In this document: positions 45,201 through 50,865 of the stretch, in pieces
Layout: each line of letters opens with the position of its first letter
Numbering within the stretch: position 1 is the stretch's first letter
Origin: Bacteroidales bacterium
Lineage (GTDB): Bacteria > Bacteroidota > Bacteroidia > Bacteroidales > FEN-979
Length of the DNA: 50,865 bases
Assembly: GCA_014860625.1 (NCBI GenBank)
Contig: JACZJJ010000134.1
Span: forward strand, 1-50,865
Reading direction: 5' to 3'
Translations under genes and position numbers: made by a program
The notes under the pieces: generated by a model
The model's input: only the letters and a program-made list of their open reading frames with translations
Database searches by the model: none
What the model was told of the DNA's origin: nothing

Positions 45201-45682
45201 GTATCCAGTGAAGAGACCGGCTGAACACGTTTTCCGGGGCCAAGGTCTGTCGTGATAAAATAATAGGTATCGTCGGAATAGATGTTTTTCTGGTGTGTAA
45301 ATACCTTGTCTTCCGTATCAAAGAGCCAAGCGTCAGGGGCTTCTCCGTAGAAAATGAAGTAATCTCCCTGATCGAAGGTGCCGTCTCCTCCATCGTACAC
45401 CACGATGGAATTTTCGAGGAGGTCATCAATCCTAGGCTTGCTGTTTGCTTCCGGCAGCATCCCTCCCCCATTGCCATAAAGTCTGATATTCGCTGGTGCA
45501 ACCAATGCCGGGTCGATTCCCAGAGCTACCATGTCGTTGTAAGTTACACGGTGGATGCCTGTTTGTTGAACGGCAATTTTATACCACGAACCCGTTGCCA
45601 GTACCGATTCGGAAGCAGAAAAATTCTCTCCCAGGCCAAGGATAGGAATCAGGAGTATAAGTAAACTGTATCGCTTCTTCAT
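42287..45682 (-). CDS. porU: T9SS C-terminal signal peptidase PorU, short paralogue
   Basis: A gingipain-fold (C25) cysteine peptidase of 1131 residues. PorU removes the sorting domain of T9SS cargo and attaches the cargo to the cell surface. The catalytic His is H642 in NYTGHGGE and the catalytic Cys is C676 in TATCEFSRF, 34 residues apart as in the neighbouring copy. The N-terminal signal peptide is followed at once by SVLATGSWYKIAV. Compared with the upstream copy it lacks about 170 residues of N-terminal prodomain-like sequence. The C terminus has a type A sorting domain (YAYPNPFMDG, SGKLIVL). It starts 11 bp after the long porU and precedes porV. Both catalytic residues are intact, so it is not an obvious pseudogene. 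Confidence 0.92.
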   Translation of the reverse strand: MKKRYSLLILLIPILGLGENFSASESVLATGSWYKIAVQQTGIHRVTYNDMVALGIDPALVAPANIRLYGNGGGMLPEANSKPRIDDLLENSIVVYDGGDGTFDQGDYFIFYGEAPDAWLFDTEDKVFTHQKNIYSDDTYYFITTDLGPGKRVQPVSSLDTIPGYTSIFFTDYAFHDVDERNLIRSGKIWLGEEFNESKPVWEFQFSFPNVITTTAVRINTYAVARSPQVSTMYIKRDGELVDQFTMDYSDLGSTNIYARPKLRGTSTTFKQDLTTIQLEYLLPTSSSTAWLNYIEVIAQRFLKWVGPQFSFRDPVSIQEGRNSLFRISGTPGNMVVWDVTDPGAVGEIQGIWNASTQFYDFIVPTPVLKEFIAFDGSEYFPVMPIGPVANQNLHALNPASLIIATHPLFKEQAEELADFHRAVTGISVLVAETDEIFNEFASGQQDITAIRDFVRMLYLRATESDVPRYILLFGDGSYDYKNRIPNNTNFVPTFQSEESFKFISTYVTDDYFGIMGEQSGQGSDGSLDLGMGRFPVSNIEQAQAIVDKITHYAEKSDTIQSTWRNVMTFIADDEDGNLHLHQAEELCDIVASKYPVYNIDKIYLDAYQLVKTPSGPRYPSVNMAINGAVNNGSLIVNYTGHGGEDAWSEEKVLTIPDIESWTNSDKLPVFITATCEFSRFDNPERFSAGEMVIVKPRAGAVAIYTTTRLALASANFKLDTSFFRHLMDRDEDGNYLKMGDLLMISKNNNSNSNNIRNFVLLGDPAQQIAFPEYKVVTTAINSEPVHVTPDTLLGLSTVTVAGEILDPSGNKATGYYGTLNAKVYDKPVTYRTLANQSKSYKEYFQIMNELLSDGPAKIENGEFSFSFVVPSEISPYFGFGKISYYACNETSDGNGYDDNVVIGGMDPSVNPDNQGPDIAIWMDSKSFVSGARVGRDPLLMVDLFDEDGINHVGLGLGHEILAAIDDNWSQAVILNPYYTPAMNDYKQGTVIYPYAELPIGPHTLTLRAWDMFNNSSEKSITFYVFENPMIQVTEVYAYPNPFMDGTTFTFRPEASSGQIDVAIEVYSMTGQPVRVIDVEVPGNTGQPFQVYWDGTTQGGKKLSRGIYPYSVRFSGDNGSFTQTSGKLIVL

Positions 45683-45693
45683 TTGTTAACACG

Positions 45694-48600
45694 TTACCTG
45701 ATGACTACAAGTTTGGATGTTGCCATATTGGCAGACCCGTCGGGGAGTGTAACCGATGCGCGGTAAACATATGTCCCCGTGCTCACTTTCCATCCTCCGT
45801 CGGCTGTCCCATCCCATTCCACCGGTTGAACACGGAATCCATTGATGAATTCAGTCTTCCGGATGGTCTTTATCAGTTTCCCATAAATGGTGTAAATCTG
45901 AATCTCCACCTCCACATTCATGTTTGTCTGATTCGTTTCAAACGAGATAGTGGTTTTTTCCTGAAACGGATTGGGATAGTTGTAAAGTTTGTCCATCACA
46001 AATACACCGGTATTATGAACGATGAAGCTGATAAAGGCTTCCGACGAGTTATTGAATACATCCCATACCTTGAGCCGGATGGTGTGCCTGCCTTCAGGGA
46101 GGTTGAAAAAGGGATAACTGATCCAACCGCTCTGGTAGGTGTCGAGGTCGGCAACATAATAGTCGTTTAAAATCTGAGGGTTCTGCGAGTCCTCATCAAG
46201 GATGGCAGTAATGTCGTGACCGATGCCGTTCCCTACCGTATTGATGCCCGATTCGTCGGTTACATAAGCCAGCAGCACCGGGTTCTGGCTCGTAATACCT
46301 CCGGGAATAAATCCCACTTCATTCATGTACATGGTGATCTCGGGACCTTGATTGTCGGGCACTGCGAGCGGGTCAAAGCCACCAACAACAATCAGCGTGT
46401 CGAAGCCGGCTGCATCAGTCTCTGCACTCCTGGCATAATAACTGATCTTTCCTGTTCCATATTTGTATGCAATGTCTTTGGGAACGATGAAGCTGAAGCT
46501 GAATTTTCCGTCCGAGACCTTTACCTTGCCCTTGTATATCTGATTTTTCTGCACCTTGAATTCGACGGGGGCATCCCCATCATTGCCCAGCGTCAGAATC
46601 TCTGAGGGCTTGTCAAATACCGTAGGGAACAGCTGGCCGTTAAAGTCGGATGCCAGTGTACCATCTCCATGCTGTACCTCTCCGGAGATGACAATTTCCG
46701 AAAGAGCCATCAATGTGTCGCTGCTAATGGAGGTTGTAACGACATTGAGTTTGGGATAGGCCATCTTCAGGGCAGGATCTCCCAGCAGGACAAATTTTCG
46801 GGTATTGGCCGACGAAGAGGTGCTGTTTTTGGAGAGCAGGATCAGGTCTCCCATTCGGAGATACTCGCCATTAACCTTTTCAAACGCCACGTTGTAGAAA
46901 TTGGTAGCCAGCGCAAAATTACTCCCTGCGAAGGTAGGCCGTGTTGTTGTAAAGAGGGCAATCCCACCTCCTCTGGGGTTGAGGAAGACATACTCGCCGG
47001 CAGAAACGCGTTCCGGATCGTCGTACCTGCTGAACTCGCAGGTAGCGGTGAAAAACACCGGCATATTGTTGAAGTTTGTCCAGGCAGTGATATCGGCAAC
47101 CTCGAGAACCCGTTCGTGTGCCCATCCAACCTCACCGCCATGACCGGTATAATTGACGATCATGGCTCCTTTGTCCACCCGTTTGTTGATGGCATCATTG
47201 ACCTCCGGACAACGTTGTCCGCCGGGTGTTGATATCTGCTGGTACGCGTCGAGGTATATCTTGTCAATATTGTAACCAGCATATTGATTTTCAATTAGCT
47301 GCGTCAGATCCTCCACCTGGTTCAGATGGAGGTTGCCATCTCCGTCATCGGCTACAAACGAGAGGACATTCCTCCAGTCGTTCTTTACCGAGTCACTCTC
47401 AGAGCAGTAATGAAGGATTTTATTCACGGCCTCCGTTGCCTCCTGCACAGACATAACCGGCAAACGGCCTACTCCAAGATCGAGTCCCCCTCCGGTCCCC
47501 TGACCCTCGCTGTCGTCGAGCAGGGCGAAAAAGTCGTCCGTTACATAGGAATCCACCGGATCGAGAGATTCGGGCGATTGGTAAGCAAGAACAAAATTGG
47601 TGTTGTTCTCTTCCCTGTTTTTATAGTCAAAGGAGGCATCACCGAAGAGGAGCAGGTATTTGGGTTCTTCCCCGGAAGCCGCTCTCAGGTACATCATTCT
47701 CATAAAATCACGGATTGCTGACAGATCCTGGGCTCCGGATGAGAACTCATTGAAAACTTTCTGGGGGGTGGTAATCAGAACCGACAGCCCGTTTTTCTGC
47801 TGGTGAAATTGTGCCAGGCGTTCTGCTTCAGGCACGAAGCTTGGAAAAGCTACGATGACGTAGTCGAAGATGCCAGCTCCGTGGAGATCCTGGTTCTCAA
47901 CCCGGCCAACGAAATCAAGCCGGTTGAATCCGGAACCGTCGAAAGCTACAAATTCGCGAAGGGTATCTGTAGGAACTTTAAAGATGCAGTTGGTTCCGGC
48001 AAAGGTAGTCTGTATCTGAAGCACACTGTCGGGGCGGGTTACATCCCAAACCTGTACCTGTTGCCCCTGGGTGGTGAGCTTGAATTCGGAGATGCGGCCA
48101 GCGCCTGCCGATTCGACAGATCGGAACCGCAGTTGGCTGCCACTCATCTTCAACTGCCTCATCACATTGACTTCCAGATAATTCAGGTATCCAATTGCGG
48201 AAGATCCGGGCTTGTTGTATGTAAGTTGAATATCCAGGGAAGGCCTGTCGAGAAGGAGACAGCCTGTCTCTATTTTTTCCCGGGCATAGGTCGCCAGAAA
48301 ATCTCCCGACACCTGCGAAATAGAGGTATTAAACAGTGAGTGCCCGTTGACAGTCAGATTGAACGAACTGTTCCCGCTGGTTGACCGGGCTGCGACTCGT
48401 GCCGTGATACAAGCAGGAACTGTTTGATCGAGGTCGGGGAAAGCGAACGAGTAATTCCGCTTGAGCGTGACATCGAAATACTCCCCATCGAACCACTCAC
48501 GACCCGATTTGATCAGGTTTATATCATCTTTTTCGTAAAATGCATAGTCGTTAAACCGTGTGATCGTACTGGTTGGAGAGGCTGTTGTCCCTTGGTCAGG

Positions 48601-49530
48601 AATTAACCTGCTGCCGTAGGATCCTCCAAACGTCAGGAAATAGTAGGTGTAGTCAGCGTAAATATTCTTCCGGTGCCTGAACTGCTCTTCTGTACTGCTG
48701 TAATACCATGTGTTTTGCGATTCGCCATAAAACAGGATATAGTCGCCCTGATTGAACTGGCCGTCCTCTTCTCCGATTACCTGAATGGAGAGTTCCCGAA
48801 GATCATCGATCCTTGGAGCATTGTTGGCTTCGGGGAGCATGCCTCCTCCGTTTCCGTAAACTTTTATTGTTCGGGCATCAACCCCCGAAAGAGAGATATC
48901 AGCGGCTGTCAGATCGTCGTAAGAAAGCAGGTAAACACCAGAGGCTGAAGCTGAAAATTTATACCAGGTACCCGATGCAAGAACCGAGTGTTCGGCATAG
49001 ACATTCTGTGCAGGTGACAAGTTGCCGGGATCGGATTCATTGAAATAGCAAGTGATCCCGAACGAAATAACTTTTTCAACCATTCCGTTGTCGGGGTTGC
49101 GACGGAAAGGGAGGAGAGTTACCTCGGTAAAAGGGATCTTTTTTTGTTTCGTGACAGTCGCCGAGGGGGTAACAACGTATGGAACAGCATTCACATCCCC
49201 GATGGCAAGAATCTCAGGAGGAGTAAGCGGCTGATAAACAACAGAGGTGATCTCCACATGATCAACAGCAGCATCCAATCCCGTTAATGGACTTCGGTGA
49301 AAAAAAACGGGAAGCCTGCCTGTGCCATCCGACATCGATGATCCGGAGAAGGTCAGCAGCGGCACCCATTCGCCTGGAGCAATTTCAACCGTTTCAACAG
49401 GATTCCATTGAAGGGTTTTCTGGATGGCAAGAGGGGGAACAGAACATGATCCCTGTGGCTGTGCAAATGCAAGCGCAACAAGGCCAAAAAGCTGTATACT
49501 GATAAGGCAGAGAGTCTTATATCTGAACAT
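45694..49530 (-). CDS. porU: T9SS C-terminal signal peptidase PorU, long paralogue
   Basis: A C25-family sortase of 1278 residues. The signal peptide ends near AFAQ. About 170 residues of N-terminal domain (IQKTLQWNPVETVEI to ITCYFNESD) precede the SVLASGTWYKFSA segment where alignment to the short paralogue begins. The catalytic residues are H797 (NYTGHGGEVGW) and C831 (TATCEFSRYDDP). The C-terminal has a type A sorting-like domain (YNYPNPFQEKT, TSKLVVIR). This full-length form matches the size of PorU in other Bacteroidota, so it is probably the canonical enzyme. It is the first gene of porU-porU-porV on the minus strand, divergent from porP. I saw no exact -7 element upstream. Confidence 0.94.
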   Translation of the reverse strand: MFRYKTLCLISIQLFGLVALAFAQPQGSCSVPPLAIQKTLQWNPVETVEIAPGEWVPLLTFSGSSMSDGTGRLPVFFHRSPLTGLDAAVDHVEITSVVYQPLTPPEILAIGDVNAVPYVVTPSATVTKQKKIPFTEVTLLPFRRNPDNGMVEKVISFGITCYFNESDPGNLSPAQNVYAEHSVLASGTWYKFSASASGVYLLSYDDLTAADISLSGVDARTIKVYGNGGGMLPEANNAPRIDDLRELSIQVIGEEDGQFNQGDYILFYGESQNTWYYSSTEEQFRHRKNIYADYTYYFLTFGGSYGSRLIPDQGTTASPTSTITRFNDYAFYEKDDINLIKSGREWFDGEYFDVTLKRNYSFAFPDLDQTVPACITARVAARSTSGNSSFNLTVNGHSLFNTSISQVSGDFLATYAREKIETGCLLLDRPSLDIQLTYNKPGSSAIGYLNYLEVNVMRQLKMSGSQLRFRSVESAGAGRISEFKLTTQGQQVQVWDVTRPDSVLQIQTTFAGTNCIFKVPTDTLREFVAFDGSGFNRLDFVGRVENQDLHGAGIFDYVIVAFPSFVPEAERLAQFHQQKNGLSVLITTPQKVFNEFSSGAQDLSAIRDFMRMMYLRAASGEEPKYLLLFGDASFDYKNREENNTNFVLAYQSPESLDPVDSYVTDDFFALLDDSEGQGTGGGLDLGVGRLPVMSVQEATEAVNKILHYCSESDSVKNDWRNVLSFVADDGDGNLHLNQVEDLTQLIENQYAGYNIDKIYLDAYQQISTPGGQRCPEVNDAINKRVDKGAMIVNYTGHGGEVGWAHERVLEVADITAWTNFNNMPVFFTATCEFSRYDDPERVSAGEYVFLNPRGGGIALFTTTRPTFAGSNFALATNFYNVAFEKVNGEYLRMGDLILLSKNSTSSSANTRKFVLLGDPALKMAYPKLNVVTTSISSDTLMALSEIVISGEVQHGDGTLASDFNGQLFPTVFDKPSEILTLGNDGDAPVEFKVQKNQIYKGKVKVSDGKFSFSFIVPKDIAYKYGTGKISYYARSAETDAAGFDTLIVVGGFDPLAVPDNQGPEITMYMNEVGFIPGGITSQNPVLLAYVTDESGINTVGNGIGHDITAILDEDSQNPQILNDYYVADLDTYQSGWISYPFFNLPEGRHTIRLKVWDVFNNSSEAFISFIVHNTGVFVMDKLYNYPNPFQEKTTISFETNQTNMNVEVEIQIYTIYGKLIKTIRKTEFINGFRVQPVEWDGTADGGWKVSTGTYVYRASVTLPDGSANMATSKLVVIR

Positions 49531-49626
49531 ATATAATGAAGATCAAAAAGAGATGAACAAAGAACGATTTAATTTTTGTATTATTGTGGTCCGAAAACAG
49601 CAGATTATCCATTATTTAAACACCGA

Positions 49627-50619
49627 ATGTTTAAAAAAGTTGCTTCCCTTCTGCTTTTAATTCTCCTGCTTCCGGCAATCCGGCTAGTTGCTCAGGATCC
49701 GCAATTTTCACAGTTTTACGCCAATCCACTTTACCTGAACCCTGCCCTTGCCGGAGCTCAGGTTTGCCCGCGTCTTATTGCCAACTACCGGAATCAATGG
49801 CCTTCTGTTGAAAAGGCCTTTGTGACCTACAATGCTTCATACGACCAATACGTCAATGTCCTTCACGGAGGAGTAGGTTTGCTTTTCACTGCCGACCGTG
49901 CAGGCAGCGGCAACCTCAATACGACGATGATTAGCTTGATGTATGCATATAAATTCAACATTACCAGCCGGATTTATGCCAGCGCTGCGCTTCAGGTCAC
50001 CTATTACCAGCGGCGGCTTGTTTGGGAAAACCTGCTGTTTGAAGACATGATCGATCCGCAGAGTGGATTTGTTCTTCCTACCTCAGAAAAGCAACCCGAC
50101 CAGGCAAGTGTTGGTGTCCCCGATTTTTCGGCCGGTGTGTTTGTCGGCTACGAAGATATGATTTACGGTGGCGTCTCCGTTTCGCATCTTTCCCAGCCCG
50201 ATATTGGCTTCTATGCGGATGCCAATTCACTGCTCTTCATGAAGATCACCGTTCATGCCGGGTCAGTGATCAACCTCAAGAAAGGCGGCAGTGTGGATGA
50301 AGACAAAGAGTTCTCCATCTCGCCCAACATCCTGTATCAGCAACAGTTCAAATATCACCAGTTGAATGTGGGGTTCTACCTTACCGTTGATCCCTTTGTT
50401 GGCGGATTATGGTTCCGGCATAACTTTGAGAATGCGGATGCCGTTATTCCTTTCATAGGAGTTCATTACAAGAACCTCAGGGTTGGGTACAGTTACGACT
50501 TCACACTGAGCAACCTGAAGGGCGCTTCGGGCGGGGCACATGAAATCTCAGCCTCGTGGCAGTTCCCCTGCATTGAAAAAAGAAGACATATCCGTGCAAT
50601 AAAGTGCCCACGATTTTAG
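49627..50619 (+). CDS. porP: T9SS membrane protein, PorP/SprF family
   Basis: An outer-membrane barrel protein of 330 residues. The signal peptide is MFKKVASLLLLILLLPA, with cleavage near LVAQ. The mature start QDPQFSQFYANPLYLNPALAGA is the PorP/SprF hallmark. Strands continue to GVHYKNLRVGYSYDFTLSNL and GGAHEISASWQF. PorP proteins tether the periplasmic ring and assist export of type B cargo, consistent with the CHU_C-type cargo gene in this window. The start at 49627 begins the signal peptide; the in-frame ATG at 49576 would add an odd hydrophilic extension. A near -7 element with one extra T lies at 49570-49578. GldK/PorK follows on the same strand. Confidence 0.94.
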   Translation: MFKKVASLLLLILLLPAIRLVAQDPQFSQFYANPLYLNPALAGAQVCPRLIANYRNQWPSVEKAFVTYNASYDQYVNVLHGGVGLLFTADRAGSGNLNTTMISLMYAYKFNITSRIYASAALQVTYYQRRLVWENLLFEDMIDPQSGFVLPTSEKQPDQASVGVPDFSAGVFVGYEDMIYGGVSVSHLSQPDIGFYADANSLLFMKITVHAGSVINLKKGGSVDEDKEFSISPNILYQQQFKYHQLNVGFYLTVDPFVGGLWFRHNFENADAVIPFIGVHYKNLRVGYSYDFTLSNLKGASGGAHEISASWQFPCIEKRRHIRAIKCPRF

Positions 50620-50649
50620 TTATATATATCGAATTTTGGGAGAATTTAC

Positions 50650-50657
50650 TATTTTTG
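50650..50657 (+). promoter_or_regulatory. Possible promoter -7 element upstream of gldK
   Basis: TATTTTTG followed by CC matches TAnnTTTG, 38 bp before the gldK ATG and 30 bp after the porP stop. It may give gldK and any genes beyond the window transcription independent of porP. Confidence 0.5.
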
Positions 50658-50695
50658 CCATGCAATTTCATCATCCACCAACAAAATAGAACCAG

Positions 50696-50865
50696 ATGAA
50701 AATTCAACAAATTCTTCAACTCAGCACCCTGATCGCTGTTGTCATGCTTGCCTCCTCGTGTAAGAAAGAGTCATCCAGTACAACCGGCTGGTCTTACAAT
50801 GACCCAAAGAACGGTGGTTTTGAAGTACGACCATACCAGGGACAAGAGACTGGTCCCGGACTGGT
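50696..50865 (+). CDS. gldK: T9SS ring lipoprotein GldK/PorK, 3' end outside the window
   Basis: The first 56 residues of a lipoprotein. The signal sequence ends in a lipobox (MLASSC, Cys22). The following TGWSYNDPKNGGFEV and QETGPGL match the N terminus of GldK/PorK, a protein of formylglycine-generating-enzyme fold that forms the outer-membrane ring of the T9SS with GldN/PorN. GldJ has a related fold and cannot be fully excluded from so short a piece. The position right after porP is the conserved place of porK/gldK, so porL, porM and porN (gldL, gldM, gldN) are expected just beyond the window. Confidence 0.87.
   Translation, partial: MKIQQILQLSTLIAVVMLASSCKKESSSTTGWSYNDPKNGGFEVRPYQGQETGPGL

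Noticed and set aside
42287-45682. Short porU copy as a decaying pseudogene
   Set aside because: The frame is uninterrupted, both catalytic residues and the C-terminal sorting domain remain, and it is tightly spaced in the operon.

Overview
The window comes from a member of the Bacteroidota, most likely class Bacteroidia. Promoters repeatedly match the Bacteroidota -7 element TAnnTTTG, two of them at exactly 19 bp from an upstream TTG. Shine-Dalgarno sites are mostly absent. There are several type IX secretion system (T9SS) genes, a lipoprotein of the TamL type, a type B T9SS cargo protein, and the gene order Rel-Fur-PurA. No prophage, transposase, rRNA or CRISPR array was seen. All reading frames look intact except the two cut by the window edges.

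Layout. 1-3627: 3' part of a giant UvrA-type ABC ATPase that appears to be two UvrA proteins fused in tandem, with repeats inserted in frame in its linkers. 3777-7374: biotin carboxylase, biotin carrier and carboxyltransferase of an acyl-CoA (propionyl-CoA) carboxylase. 7606-12368: rimP-nusA-infB with its own promoter and a leader hairpin. 12352-16414 (minus): rel, fur, purA. 16543-22048: a large type B T9SS cargo protein, lepA (probably leaderless) and an outer-membrane barrel protein. 22112-27727 (minus): upp, an FtsX-like permease and a RecD-like helicase, preceded by a FemAB/GNAT-like protein and a polysaccharide deacetylase. 27813-33902: dnaX, a PfkB kinase, an acyltransferase, a CoA-binding protein, and TamL. 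33994-34068: tRNA-Val(TAC). 34369-36552: hybrid histidine kinase. 36563-40039 (minus): T9SS plug-type protein, TrmH-family methyltransferase, and rpsF-rpsR-rplI. 40442-49530 (minus): ispF, porV and two complete tandem porU sortases. 49627 onward: PorP/SprF and the start of GldK/PorK.

How the genes work together. The right end is a T9SS locus. GldK/PorK and PorP/SprF are envelope components of the machine, PorV carries cargo and PorU cleaves the sorting domain. The plug-type protein and the CHU_C-type cargo lie elsewhere in the window and belong to the same pathway. The rest is core information processing (rimP-nusA-infB, lepA, S6-S18-L9, dnaX, tRNA) plus stringent-response, nucleotide and envelope functions.

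The most unusual content is the repeat landscape. (1) Two arrays of 20-bp units, in which most units form a hairpin of about 6 bp; stem sequences differ between units but pairing is largely kept. Both arrays lie between a gene end and the promoter of a translation operon. (2) At least eight loci carry short tandem arrays with a period of exactly 7 bp but unrelated unit sequences, plus one 8-bp and one 9-bp array. Two heptamer arrays place a TTG near -33 of a promoter. (3) Palindromic or heptameric repeats lie in frame inside uvrA and dnaX, and repeats border or supply the stop codons of the helicase, ispF and porV genes.
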